Assembly: GCA_963662175.1 (NCBI GenBank)
Contig: OY759215.1
Span: 53,771,213-53,835,212, forward strand
Length of the DNA: 64,000 nt
Reading direction: 5' to 3'
Source: Aradus depressus
Taxonomy: Eukaryota; Arthropoda; Insecta; Hemiptera; Aradidae
This document shows, one piece after another, positions 1 to 9,842 of this stretch. Numbering within the stretch: the stretch's first letter is position 1; each line of letters opens with the position of its first letter. A program made the translations under genes and the position numbers. The notes under the pieces were generated by a model. The model searched no databases and was not told where the DNA came from. It worked only from the letters and a program-made list of their open reading frames with translations.

Positions 1-60
1 TAAAAAAAGTTCTAATAAACCATGGTTCGATTCGTTCACATTCAAAAATTATTCTTGATT

Positions 61-380
61 TTGTAAAAGTTTCAATTTTCATAAAATTGATCATATCTCA
101 AAAAGTATTTTTCATAAATCAAATTCAATTACACCATTGGAAACAGCATAAAATTTCCTATGAGGGACAGAAGTTTTATCTAAATTCAATTTATTATAGG
201 TTTTTACGGCGACTTTTCCAGCTCAACTTTGTAAAAGTTTCAATTTTTCTACTTTTTCTAATTAAATCGATCATATCTCAAAAAATATTTGTCATAAATC
301 GAATTCAATTACACCATTGTAAACAGCATTAAATTTGCTATAAGGGACAAAAGTTGTATTTAAATTCAATTTATTATCTT
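61..380. repeat. Two-copy tandem duplication, about 180-bp unit
   Basis: The stretch beginning ttgtaaaagtttcaatttt and containing tcatatctcaaaaa and aattacaccattg recurs with the same order of landmarks 180 bp later (tcatatctca at 91 and at 271). Both copies end in aaattcaatttattat. The copies differ by scattered substitutions and small indels, so the duplication is not recent. The first 60 bases of the window hold part of a further copy, so the array may extend to the left of the window. No coding sign. Confidence 0.8.
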
Positions 381-1194
381 GAAAAAACATATTCCGAAGT
401 ATTGCCAGAGGTTGCTGACATATCCTGTCTGTATATTGTAGTTCAGAGCCTAGTTGATAAGAAAGAAACCTTATACATATTTTTTTAAAGGTTAGGTACC
501 CAAATTATTTTTATATATTTTAAAAATAACCTTTAAAGTAATTATGCAGTGAAGTAGATCACTTAATGCAGTAAAAAAAGTGTCGTCCGTATAAAATGAC
601 CGAACTTCGTAAGGTCCCCATTGGCTTTGGAAACCCGAGGCATTTTGATCCATGAGTTGCCTGTACTGAGTTGCTACACGTACATAAACAGACTGACAAA
701 CATTTGTCGAAACAAATGAGAACATTTTCTGCCGTATCTAATCTAGAATGCTCAAAATCTTTTGAAAACCAGCGATGATAATCTGGTCAAAGCATAGAAT
801 GAACACCTCAGATCCTCCTTAGAACACAAGTCTGGACGTGTGTCTATCTGTCTTGGTCCACCAGCCAGGACCCCTTTACACACACACACACACACACACA
901 CTCCTACCTTTTTACGATCCCACAAAATCAATTTTAGGGTCTTCTGGGCGGTCCTCTTTATTATTAATACCACCATTTCAAAAAAAATTTTTTTTTTTAA
1001 TATTCCTTTTTATATGTTGTGATGTTTTATTGAAAAAGAAAAAAAAATCTTTATATCTTGAAGAAATATATGTGCATTTATAAGATGTTGTATTATAGTC
1101 CGGTATTATAATATAAAAGTTCTTTCAAAAAATAATCGTTGATGTAAAAAGCACCTTACAAAAAGTCAACATTTGTAAGGTCAGGTTCACTCCC
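381..1194. other. Unassigned intergenic DNA with a (CA)n tract
   Basis: I see no supported gene. A (CA)n microsatellite lies at about 878-901, and A/T runs surround 980-1050. Short open frames on both strands lack splice or start context and read through the microsatellite. Confidence 0.5.
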
Positions 1195-1199
1195 TGGTC

Positions 1200-1641
1200 T
1201 AGACACTTGTATCCTCTCAGCTCTTCACGGTGTATAGGAGGCCATCCCTTCCCTGCACGCCCTACTTCACCGTGAGTTGGGTGCCAGAGCAGAGACTTTC
1301 TGAGGAACTTAGACACTTGTATCCTCTCAGCTCTTCACGGTGTACAGGAGGCCATCCCTACCCTGCACTCCCTACTTCACCGGGAATTGGGTGCCAGAAC
1401 AGAGACTTTCTGAGGAACCTAGACACTTGTATCCTCTCAGCTCTTCACGGTGTATAGGAGGCCATCCCTTCCCTGCACTCCCTACTTCACCGGTAATTGG
1501 GTGCCAGAACAGAGACTTTCTGAGGAACTTAGACACTTGTATCCTCTCAGGTCTTCACGGTGTATAGGAGGCCATCCCTTCCCTGCACTCCCTACTTCAC
1601 CGGGAATTGGGTGCCAGAACAGAGACTTTCTGAGGAATCCT
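1200..1641. repeat. Minisatellite, 110-bp unit, four copies
   Basis: Each unit starts tagacacttgtatcctctca, contains aggaggccatccct, and ends gagactttctgaggaa. Units start near 1200, 1310, 1420 and 1530, so the spacing is exactly 110 bp. The copies differ at only a few positions, which suggests recent expansion or homogenisation. The unit length is not a multiple of three, so the open frames in it shift phase in every unit and are not evidence of a protein. Confidence 0.95.
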
Positions 1642-1929
1642 TCCTCTCAATGACGCCACTTCCCCTTAGCTCTCATGTCCCCTCAAGACGGGTCACCAGG
1701 GGTTCCTCCATACGGTGCAGTCTCCTTCCCCAACTCTAGGGCAAAACAATTCGTCAAAACATTTTGTCAAAATGGATCGAAAACTGTTGTTATTTCGGGC
1801 ATTTTAGTGTTCGAAACCCGCTCCTTCTTTAGCTCTCGACAAAGTTCATTGCGCAGGCGCCTCTCCACTCTCGTCCAGTGAGAGAAGTGACAAGCATCTT
1901 CTTTCCTACGTTTCAAAAAAGATTCTGAT

Positions 1930-2509
1930 ATGGAAAAATTGATCGTTTTGATGGAACAATGTTGTTATATTTACAATTTAAAGAAATATATAACATATCA
2001 AAAAGAGATCCTTTATGAGGAAGTTGCAAGTAGAATGAACGCAACAGGTGAGTCGATAATTATTATCAAAACTTACAAAACAATTAATAATAATAATAAT
2101 ATACTTAGATTTTTACTAAAAAATTTAGTTTTTTTTTTCTTCGTCTTATAAAAGCAACTGCCGTATAATGCTGTGTGTTCAATACAATTCTGAAGTGATA
2201 TATATTGTGAAAACGTTTCGAAGTGTATCTACTCTGAGACTAATGTCGAGTAGTAGGCAAAACATCTTCTCAAGAACTAGGCAAAATGTTTTGACGAATT
2301 CTGTATTGTTGTCAATTGATGAGCGGCCGGTCTAACTGTGTTCTTTGTCCCTTTTTCTCATATTCTGCTTTCATGATATATGTATATATATTCATAATTA
2401 TGTATTGTTTTTGTTTGTTGTAGCCTTTTCGCCGGATGCGGAGGAGGCCAAAGCTATGGATCCTCTGGACATTCACCGAGCGAGGCCAAGTCAGGATACC
2501 CATATCTGA
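1930..2509 (+). CDS. Candidate two-exon small gene (67 aa predicted), function unknown
   Basis: Exon 1 would run from the ATG at 1930 to 2047, ending at a strong donor (caacag|gtgagt). Exon 2 would run 2424-2509, after an acceptor with a T-rich tract (tttgtttgttgtag|cc). Exon 1 leaves one base (G) and exon 2 supplies CC, so the junction is in phase (phase 1) and gives Ala. Exon 2 is then open until TGA at 2507. The exon-1 part (LIVLMEQCCYIYNLKKY ... LYEEVASRMNAT) has the look of a small helical DNA-binding module of the MADF/Myb-SANT kind, but that is only a resemblance. Exon 2 is short and polar (FSPDAEEAKAMDPLDIHRAR). Upstream exons are possible. It could instead be a transposon-derived fragment. 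The matching splice phase is the main support. Confidence 0.4.
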
Positions 2510-3884
2510 GCGGTTTGGGCGCTGTGGAGGCAGGACTCTGTGGTCGGGCTCACTAGACTTCGGGCGCTAGGCGTCCCAGGAGCTTGGCGTCAGGCGCTTG
2601 GTACGCCAGGAGATAGAACCTAGTTGCTATATTTAAAATAATTTATCCAGCCAGATCCCCTCTCAACCCCCCCCCCCCCCCCCCCCCACCCCATCGGTCT
2701 TGTGTAACAGCCAAGCATGTCGTCTGAGTTGTCAGCCTCCTGCTTAGCTGTTACTCAACTTCTGTGAAAGCCAACTGAGAAGTTGAGTCTGACCAGAGAA
2801 AAGGCACGACTATAGAAATGTTTCACAATAAGGCCCTTGCTAACTTCAAGATGTCATAAAGAATTAGTTATTATTTTGACCAAGTCAGAATTGTTTCTCT
2901 ATCTCAAATAACCACCTGGGGGTTCTTCTGTTTTTAAACCTCACAAAAGGCCTTGATTAGAAACAAATAAATTAATGTCTACCTGACAGATAGTCTGGGC
3001 CACCATTCAAAACTTTTTCTAACTCTACCTAACATTTTTCAAAAAATGAATAGATTTAATGAAGAAAATCCTCTGGAAGCGGTAAATTGCTTTAACTAAT
3101 AAAAATATAAAAACAAAGAATTGTACTTAAAAAATATATATATACTGAGCTAAGCACAATAATATTTTTAACTATAAATAAATATTTATTTTTGAGATTT
3201 CGCCTAAAATATAAGACTAGAGCAAAGTACTAGATTTCTACAGCTTTTAACGGTGCCTTAGAAAATATACAATGACAATTATTCAAAATAAAATGAGTTT
3301 TGTTTTAGAAAAAATTAAAAAGTTGCTACTTTGAATGTTTAAAAAAAGGATTTTACTAAGAACGATGAAAATACATAAATGTTACAAATTATCATTTTAC
3401 ATAGAAATTAATAAAGAATATTGTGCCTTTCTTCATTTGCATACTTCAAAGTGCATCTTCGTTTTATCAATAAGAAATATATATTCAACTTGTAATGATT
3501 GTAATTGCATACGATTTCAAGCGGCCTTAAAGAAGATTTGATCCAAAATAATATTTTTGTATTATGTTAAACTATGGAAACAGTATTTGTATGTATATAT
3601 TTTTAAAAAGAGTCTATTTTGTAATTAGCTTGTATAATGTGTATGAATGAATAAAATAACTAATACAACAGTGATTATAGATCTCGTTTAGAAAATAAGA
3701 AGCAGATATTAAACAAACTATATGACAATCAAAAAAATATATACCTATATGTAATTTGATATATTTAAGTATTCAAAATATTTAAATATAATACACTATT
3801 TGCTTAATCAGATGTGCCTTCTTTCCAAAATTGTACGAATATTATCACCAGCAAAATATGTATGTATGTTTTAGAAAATTTTTG
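2510..3884. other. Unassigned DNA; poly-C run
   Basis: The part directly after 2509 is GC-rich (gggcgctaggcgtcccagg region). A 21-base C run lies at 2667-2687, and from 2820 onward the sequence is AT-rich without a supportable gene. The open frame at 3335-3541 has A/T-driven composition only. Confidence 0.5.
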
Positions 3885-4510
3885 AGTTTTCATTAACTAT
3901 GATCCAGTGAACCTTTGTAAATTCTGATAGATTTTTCTGTATTTTTCTTGAATTTGATTTAATTAAAAATATGTATTTGTAATTATTATTTCCTTGTAGA
4001 TTGCATTTATGGTATTTGTACTTATACATAGTTCGAGTGAATTTGTTTAGTCATCTTGCAATGTTTTGTTCCTTTTGATTATTTAAAAAGTATTATTTTA
4101 AATCATAAAAATATTTAAAATATAATTTTGAGTATGTGTAGTTTTTATTCAATTTTGTTTCACTAACTACCTTCATGTACACTACATACATATGTGTATA
4201 TACCTATACATGATTTCCTCATGAATGGTATGAGGTTGTCCTAGAATACAATGTAAATAGAAGCTTGTATATAAATCTATGTATTGCATGTAGATATGTT
4301 CTTTATCATTTTAAATCCTTGTACAAATAATAGTAAATATGATATATAATATGTTGTAAAGATATTGTATTTTATAAAGTAAATAAATTAATACGAACTA
4401 CTTATTTTGTTTATTTCTTCTACACAAAAACTTTCTGCATTCCAGCAATGCTTTCAAAGCTACCGCTGAAAAAATTACTAAAATTTGTCTAGCAAAAATA
4501 ATTCACACTA
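3885..4510 (+). repeat. Long dispersed repeat, copy A (inverted partner at 23180-24030)
   Basis: The order tgcatttatggtatttgtac, catgtacactacatacat, gaatggtatgaggttgtcct, agaagcttgtatataaat, gtagatatgttctttatcat and ttatttcttctacacaaa reappears as its reverse complement in 23180-24030. Similarity continues through cagcaatgctttcaaagctac to about 4510. The partner holds about 350 extra bases near the middle. The stretch is AT-rich and resembles a 3' untranslated region, so it may be a duplicated gene end or an unnamed transposon. Confidence 0.75.
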
Positions 4511-4556
4511 AAATTGAACAAATATTACTTTCGAAAAAAATTTACATATGATCTAA

Positions 4557-4650
4557 CGGGCTCGACTGGCTGTACTCCAGGTTATGGTAAGTACAACCCC
4601 TCTGATGGTAGGCGATATGACCTCGAAGTTATAGCCCGGGCTTGAGACCG
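4557..4650 (+). mobile_element. SINE-1, decayed 3' fragment
   Basis: It keeps the 3' block (tgatggtaggcgatatgacc, agcccgggcttgag), with many substitutions. The tRNA head and middle hairpins are absent. Confidence 0.6.
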
Positions 4651-4751
4651 AAAAAAGTTACGGTAAGAACTAGTTACCTACATTTGATCGTTTCAGTCGA
4701 AGGGATAAGAGCATTGGATGCTTAGGTTCCTAGGTGTAAAACACCAACCCA

Positions 4752-4753
<2 letters not shown>

Positions 4754-4790
<37 letters not shown>
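4754..4790. repeat. (TA)n microsatellite
   Basis: An uninterrupted alternating TA tract of about 37 bases. Less regular TA-rich sequence continues around 4850-4905. Confidence 0.95.
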
Positions 4791-4792
<2 letters not shown>

Positions 4793-5349
4793 GTATCTCG
4801 GCATGTATCTCGCAAACCGGGCGACTTTTGAATACTTATATATCTAAAAAAAAATATATATATAATATATAATATACATATATAAGATATACATATATTA
4901 TATGTAAAACAAAATCCGCGTACTCCTTATGTTACCGTTTTATATAATAAAACAAAAAAAAAAAAAGATAACACACAAAGACGTCATATTTGGACAGTTC
5001 TAATCTAAATGCGCAAATCAAGTCGCGAAGAAGTTTATTTTTGTTTTTCTTTAGCTATTCCATGTGTTAGGTTTTTCTATAAAAATTGTCTTCTCGTTGT
5101 GTCATATTTGCGACAAATTTCTTACATGTGACAGGTCATATTGGCTAGTTGTAAAAGCGGGATGAAGCTATTCATTTAGAGGTAAGACGCTGCTATTCTG
5201 AACAGAATAACGACGTTTAGTTAGCTTAAAGTGAATTAAACACTATATACAATCTGTATCTGTCAGAAAATTACAAATTCGAGGGCTTAGAATTGTTTTA
5301 AAATAGTTCATTTCACCGTTCTCCTTCTTCTGGTTTAGTTACTTTCTTT
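4791..5349. other. Unassigned DNA with a family D scrap
   Basis: Bases 4796-4830 (cggcatgtatctcgcaaaccgg) match the internal box of family D found at 10730, 31075 and 48015. The rest is AT-rich, with no gene sign. Confidence 0.45.
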
Positions 5350-5474
5350 AATGAGTAGCTGATATCATACAGGATCGGGACCATCGCTTAACGTGCCATC
5401 AGAAGGATGGCATACGCAACATTTTTTACCTTTGAGCCGGGTTTTGAATCCGCGATCTTGAGCTCAGTAGGCAA
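5350..5474 (-). mobile_element. SINE-1, 5' part, minus strand
   Basis: Read on the minus strand it carries the tRNA-like A- and B-box area (cttgcctactgagctcaag, gattcaaaacccggct), the GGATGG-type hairpin and the start of the cgagcctgta module. The 3' half is missing. Confidence 0.75.
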
Positions 5475-5830
5475 GTAAAAATAATGTGAAAATTGAATAA
5501 TTGTTAATAATATTATTTTCACTCAAAAAAATTTAGATATTTATATAGACCAAATTGCAAAAAGGTATTTTTTGAACCTTGGGACATGATGACTTTTCCA
5601 GGCAAGGAATTCATATAGATATTAGTCATAAAGGCTGGCCAGAAAGGCAAGTTCAGGTCAAGGAAACCAACCTCAAGTTAATTTTAATGGGTCAGCGACT
5701 GGGCATAAATAGCCAATTAAATAGGTCAGCAGGAAATCATAGTCTCCAGGGTGCAGCAGTAGTATCATATTAATTATTATATAGTACCTACCATGATTTC
5801 ATTATCATTAATAAAGTACTTAATAATCGA
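5475..5830. other. Unassigned DNA with one unrecognised open frame
   Basis: A 64-codon open frame at 5579-5773 starts without an ATG and has no splice site or family resemblance that I can recognise. No repeat match was found. Confidence 0.4.
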
Positions 5831-5975
5831 CTTGACCTTGTACGAAGTCAGGTATTCGTTAAAGACCTAGGGTAATATATAAAATATATTATAGGGAAAA
5901 TTAGGACTTCGTAAACCAAGACTCAGTGCTCCACCAGAGTGACGCAAGAGCGCTTTGGTAGTAGGCGATATGCAA
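5831..5975 (+). mobile_element. SINE-1, internally deleted 3' part
   Basis: It starts in the tgtacgaagtcaggtattcg module and reaches the ccaccagagtgacgcaagag / gctttggtagtaggcgatat hairpin. The cctaccct hairpin is partly lost and the terminal gggcatgag arm is missing. Confidence 0.75.
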
Positions 5976-6198
5976 CACTTGTGGGGAACTATTTATTTAC
6001 TTAACTTCATAAAACTCCGAAAGATTGCTAGAAACACTAACTGATGCAAATATTTGATGTGGCACCAAAAGCAAGATCACCTTTAGCTTTGGAATCGAGA
6101 GAAAAAAAATTATAATGCAGAAGAGTGTCATTGTGTCAGAACCATTATAAAAATAATAATGACTCTCCTGACACTCCCAGTTCCTCTCATGTCACAAC

Positions 6199-6271
6199 GG
6201 CCTCTTGGTCTAGGGGTATGTTTCCTGCTTTGGTTGTTGGAGGTCCCGGGTTCAAATTCCGAAAGGACCGG
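6199..6271 (+). pseudogene. tRNA-Pro-like pseudogene or SINE head
   Basis: The first 45 bases match the tRNA-Pro at 9759 closely (ggcctcttggtctaggggta). The anticodon stem and the 3' acceptor strand carry mismatches: the acceptor arm is aaggacc against ggcctct, and the T-stem is broken. A T-run follows at once. The flank on the right (gaagtaaaacttctttaggg) resembles the SINE-2 body (agataaaacttcctcccggg), so this may be a tRNA-Pro-headed SINE rather than a decayed gene copy. Confidence 0.7.
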
Positions 6272-6524
6272 TTTTTTTTTTGTTTTTTGAAGTAAAACTT
6301 CTTTAGGGAGACAAGTGAATCGGAACTGCCTCGTATAAAAAATCAAACATGAAACGCTAAGGAGAGGGGGATAAGTAGCACATGCGTTCAATTAACTGTG
6401 AGTTTAGGTCGGTGTGGGTGCATCAGCTGTTACGTGGTACGTGTTTGTATACAGTTTATGCGTTATTGTATTGTATACAGTTTATGCGTAAAAAAAAATA
6501 ATAAGTTTATGCGTTACTCTTCTT

Positions 6525-6744
6525 CTTCAAGAGGAAGGATAGCCCGAACTGTTCGTGTGGCGGCGTCGAGACTGCAGAACATGAGGTCCTCGATTGCCCG
6601 CTGTACGACAGGTCTAGGGTGGAGTTGATCCGCGCGACAGGGTCGTACCTGGGATTGACCCTGCCGGAGTTGATGACGGAGTCGAACTATCCGGCGTTCG
6701 GCCGGTTTGTCACCTCCTGGCGGGAACAGAAAAAGGCCCTTTGA
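6525..6744 (+). pseudogene. Non-LTR retrotransposon C-terminal fragment (zinc-knuckle region)
   Basis: The frame ending at TGA 6742-6744 encodes SPNCSCGGVETAEHEVLDC followed by PLYDRSRVELI. This C-x-C-x8-H-x4-C pattern with the following PLYD is the typical C-terminal CCHC domain of R1/I/LOA-type LINEs, which lies after the reverse transcriptase (and RNase H, where present). Nothing of the polymerase precedes it, so the copy is strongly 5'-truncated. A GC-rich 3' untranslated part runs to about 6990 and ends in an A-run. Its GC content is far above its surroundings. Confidence 0.75.
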
Positions 6745-6991
6745 CCCGGCGCCGGGAGCGATTGACGGGCCAGGCGACCGCGATGTAGGAGCAGCCCCAC
6801 TCCACCGATCTCGAGCTCTCTCGGCAGCCGCAACTCAAGGGGGTCCGGGAGCGCCAGTCGGACACCCACAGCAACCCTGTATAAAACAATAAAACCAAAT
6901 TACTATAATACTATAATATTATGTACTTCCTCTTTCCCCGACGATAAGCGGGCCGGGTGATTTACCGGAGCACCCGAGAAAAAAAAAGTTT
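6745..6991 (+). mobile_element. Presumed 3' UTR of the LINE remnant
   Basis: GC-rich DNA following the LINE stop codon. It includes a dense CG-rich stretch, an aataaa-like site (acaataaaacc) and a closing ccgagaaaaaaaaag tail, as expected for a retrotransposed 3' end. Confidence 0.55.
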
Positions 6992-7025
6992 ATTCGTTAC
7001 AAGAATACGTTTAATTATTAATTTT

Positions 7026-7240
7026 GGGAGCCATGGTGGCCGTGCGGGCTAGAGCGTAGGGCTTTGGTCGCATGGTCTCACCTTGGTTTGCGGGTTCGAA
7101 TCCCGTCCGGGAGTGAGTTTTATTTCGTAGATAAAACTTCCTCCCGGGGCCATGTATGTCGTAAATAATTAGGTAAAACACCATTATAAGAGTCATGGCT
7201 ACTATGCATCGTACATAAGGCAAAAAAAAAAAAAAAAAAA
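7026..7240 (+). mobile_element. SINE-2, full-length-looking copy with poly-A tail
   Basis: The head has an A-box-like ggtggccgtgcgggctagag and a perfect B-box gggttcgaatcccg. The body continues agttttatttcgtagat, aaaacttcctcccggggcc and actatgcatcgtacataagg, and then about 19 As. Head length and pattern suggest derivation from a tRNA with a long variable arm (Leu/Ser class), but the cloverleaf is poor. A second copy (47826-47998) and a tail fragment (58318-58371) support a dispersed family. The A and B boxes form an RNA polymerase III promoter. Confidence 0.8.
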
Positions 7241-7290
7241 ATTAATTTAATACGTTTAGTTTTATTCTGAGTTAGTGTTAAATAGTTTGA

Positions 7291-7412
7291 AACTTCAACG
7301 GAACTTTATTAACCTAAAATTTACCTACTTTAAAATGGTTAATAGTTATAATAAAAATCAAATAAAATCTATATTTAGGTAAATTTTAGGTTAATAATGT
7401 TCCGTGGAAGTT
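7291..7412. repeat. Foldback repeat with 37-bp arms
   Basis: The left arm at 7291-7327 (aacttcaacggaactttatt continuing to aaaatttaccta) is the inverse of 7376-7412 (taggtaaattttaggttaat continuing to gtggaagtt), with about three mismatches and a 48-base loop. It is probably a small MITE or foldback element. Confidence 0.8.
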
Positions 7413-7479
7413 TTTGGCATTTTTATTATAATATAATATTAATAATATTATATTATAATATATAGATATCTAAAATTAA

Positions 7480-7990
7480 TCTTTCTACGTCACCTGCTAT
7501 TCAGAGTAGAAGGAAAGTTAATCGCTCAGAAATTTCAAGTTGAGATTTCATCCGAATTTCTTGTTTTTCGAGTCCCTGAATCCGAATATGAAAAAAAAAC
7601 AAAAAAAAAACTATATGTCGCCTGTGAACATGATAGCTAACTCCTGATAGAATGGATTTATCGTATTTATTTATTTATAATTAATTCTATAGACGAAACA
7701 TTTTCAGAGCAATAGACCGAAGAGAAGGAGGGATCAACTCAAAAACCTTAATAAATAATTTGTGTAACGAATGTATCATGAAATTTAGTATGAGGATTCT
7801 GCAGTTCAGTAAGTTAACTACTGAGTTTTAACCGTAACCATCGATTGGTTTTAGAGGTATAGTAAAAACGTAGTGGTTTAGTTTGTGCTGGGGGTACATT
7901 GTCTATTTTTAAAGTTGCTCAAATTAAATATGAACATTGCTATTCGGTCTTAAGGATTGATAAATCCAATTAAGTTAAACCTATATAATG
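7480..7990 (+). mobile_element. HLE copy, decayed
   Basis: It shows aagttaatcgctcagaaatt, then aagttgagatttcatccgaa, gtgaacatgatagctaactc and gaaatttagtatgaggattc, and near the end gtgctgggggtacattg. The order is that of the HLE consensus, but the central repeats are reduced and the terminal hairpin is not recognisable. Confidence 0.6.
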
Positions 7991-8417
7991 AGTTAATATG
8001 GAAGTGATGACCTCGGCTGGTTGGTTAAATATCTCGTAAAGTATGAAGTACCTTTTATTATGGTAACTGGGGAGGGGGGGCTTCATGAGGCAACTCTTAC
8101 CAGGAACATAAATAACATTGTCTTATTAATAGTCCATCGTAAAAATGCTAATTATATTCTGAATATATATTTGATATCACTAATCTCCAATGTGACAATA
8201 CATTACTTTATATTCATAAAGAAATTGACGAATAATTTTAAAAAATATATGTATGAGCAGATTGGTACGCATGGACGTTTCCATTTGGGCTATCAATATT
8301 ACCATAGTAAAATATTATTTGAGCTCCAAAAGAGGACTTTTTATAGAACTCATTAGTTCTTATAAATTTAACCTTATATACAATTTTTTTTTAAATTTGT
8401 AGGTCAAATATATAACG
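7991..8417. other. Unassigned DNA with a 111-codon chance frame
   Basis: The open frame at 8021-8356 is rich in Ile, Asn, Tyr and Lys as expected from AT-rich DNA. It has no ATG at a sensible place and no motif. I do not support it as a gene. Confidence 0.4.
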
Positions 8418-8668
8418 AAAATTCACGGTGAATCCCCGGCTATGTACTTCCCAAATATGAACTAATCAATTATGTTTTCGCTCTCCCTCCGAAGTCAATC
8501 GAACCTTTGGGTTAAAACTCAATAATTGAGTGGCTTCTGAATCCTCATATTAAATGTAGTGTCGATACATTCATTGCAACAGCATTTATTACAGTTTTTG
8601 TGTTAAGCCTCCCCTCTAATCCCCCCTCCCCTTTGACCGAGTTGGCTGAAAATCAATAGGTGTCGTCC
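8418..8668 (-). mobile_element. HLE copy, minus strand, split by a MITE
   Basis: It opens with the 3' hairpin in reverse (attcacggtgaatccccggc) and atgtacttccc, then tcaatcgaacctttgggtta, gaatcctcatattaaatgta and aaaatcaataggtgtcgtcc. It is interrupted at 8672 by an inverted-repeat element and resumes at 9324. Confidence 0.8.
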
Positions 8669-8671
8669 TTA

Positions 8672-9320
8672 AGTGCCCCAGAGACGATCAATTGCAATTG
8701 ACAGTTTCAATTTAAGGCGCGATTGATCGAGCATCAATAATCACATCAATTCTAGTTTCTGTGTTCACCTTCAATTGTTCTGTTTTGACGTAGTGTTCTC
8801 GCTGATATTTTAAATTGTTGATTATTAAAATTACATTTTTTTTTTATTTTTAAATGGTTGAACAATAATGGATTTCTTGCATTAACTCTAGCCCTCTGCA
8901 CTCGGAAGAAAGAAAAGAGAAAGAGACGTTGGTCCAAAGAATGGTATAAACTGAGAAGCCGTTTTACCCACGAAAATTTATTACGTATCTTTCGAGATAC
9001 TGAACCCGAGGATTAAAAATTTTTTTTCAGATATTAACAGCAAAACAAAGTCTCTTTCCTCGAACGAAACCGCCTCACCAGAAACGACACTCATTTTTGC
9101 TGTCTGGCGAACAACTGACGGAACGATTGTCAATTTGCTAGTTACACTATCAATCGCTGTCATCAATTGCTCTTATCAATGACCTTCAATCAAAATTTCT
9201 ATCAATCGCCGTCATTTAAGTGACAATCTCGTCAATTGCCTCCTAGACAATCAATTAGTCCCATCAATGATATCATTGACAATTGCAATTGTCAATTTAA
9301 TTGATCGTCTCGGGGACACT
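8672..9320. mobile_element. Harbinger-like MITE, 649 bp, with TTA target duplication
   Basis: The ends agtgccccagagacgatcaa and its inverse (ttgatcgtctcggggacact) form terminal inverted repeats of about 22 bp with two mismatches. They are followed by a less exact attgcaattgtca repeat. TTA flanks both sides (8669-8671 and 9321-9323). Removing the element plus one TTA joins the HLE text gtcgtcctta to gaaggttctgg, which is the uninterrupted order in other HLE copies. A 3-bp TTA duplication is typical of the PIF/Harbinger superfamily. The interior is full of tcaatt/aattg motifs and encodes no transposase. Confidence 0.85.
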
Positions 9321-9323
9321 TTA

Positions 9324-9360
9324 GAAGGTTCTGGATACTCATATAAAATTACGTGTTAGT
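9324..9360 (-). mobile_element. HLE copy, remainder after the MITE
   Basis: Text gaaggttctggatactcata followed by aaaattacgtgtta continues the HLE copy broken at 8668. The 5' half of this HLE is missing. Confidence 0.65.
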
Positions 9361-9758
9361 AATCAGTTTTAGTTTTTGGTCCAAGTACTCCATCCAATGT
9401 ATCATTGATTCAGTTTGTGTAAGTCGTGTATATATGTGGGTTCCATGTGAGCCTTCTGTTCAGTCAAATCCCGAGATAGCGGACAATCACATAAATAAGA
9501 GAAAACAAAAAATGTCTGTATCTCCTAAAAATGAGAATTTTGAATATGAAATATTAACAAACTATTTCTATTTTAATCATAGCTCCTAAATTTAGCGAAC
9601 TATGTTTGCAGCATTACTATACACTGTAGTTCTATTCGATAATACAATAATCATTAAGAATTATATTAGAAAGAAGTACGCATATAAAAAGTGAATAAAG
9701 TATTGAACATAATACAGATTCACCTGGTATTTACTTCGCTGTGCTATCACGTCACGGC

Positions 9759-9830
9759 GGCCTCTTGGTCTAGGGGTATGATTCCTGCTTTGGGTGCAGG
9801 AGGTCCCGGGTTCAAATCCCGGAGGGGCCC
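9759..9830 (+). tRNA. tRNA-Pro (anticodon TGG)
   Basis: 72 bases that fold into a full cloverleaf. Acceptor GGCCTCT pairs with AGGGGCC (one G-U). The anticodon stem CCTGC/GCAGG encloses loop TTTGGGT with anticodon TGG at 9791-9793. The T-stem CCGGG/CCCGG encloses TTCAAAT, and the discriminator base is C. No CCA is encoded, as in eukaryotes. The internal A-box (tggtctaggggtatg) and B-box (gggttcaaatccc) provide the polymerase III promoter. A run of eight Ts follows five bases downstream. It reads proline CCN codons, by wobble mainly CCA/CCG. A decayed relative lies 3.5 kb upstream at 6199, so a SINE origin cannot be excluded, but the pairing is intact. Confidence 0.88.
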
Positions 9831-9834
9831 GGTA

Positions 9835-9842
9835 TTTTTTTT
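9835..9842 (+). terminator. RNA polymerase III terminator of tRNA-Pro
   Basis: Eight Ts begin five bases after the tRNA 3' end, and a second T-rich block follows within ten bases. Confidence 0.75.

Noticed and set aside
1230..1653. Repeated protein encoded by the 110-bp units
   Set aside because: 110 is not divisible by three, so the frame rotates every unit. The overlapping frames are a by-product.
4754..4790. TATA promoter
   Set aside because: The tract is a long TA microsatellite with no transcription start context.
6687..6898. GC-rich overlapping frames as host genes
   Set aside because: They lie over the LINE C-terminal region and 3' UTR, in other frames.
7026..7110. tRNA-Leu/Ser gene
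   Set aside because: The B-box is perfect, but the acceptor stem is poor and the sequence continues into a poly-A-tailed body present elsewhere.
8021..8356. 111-codon gene
   Set aside because: No ATG context, A/T-driven composition, no motif and no splice signals.
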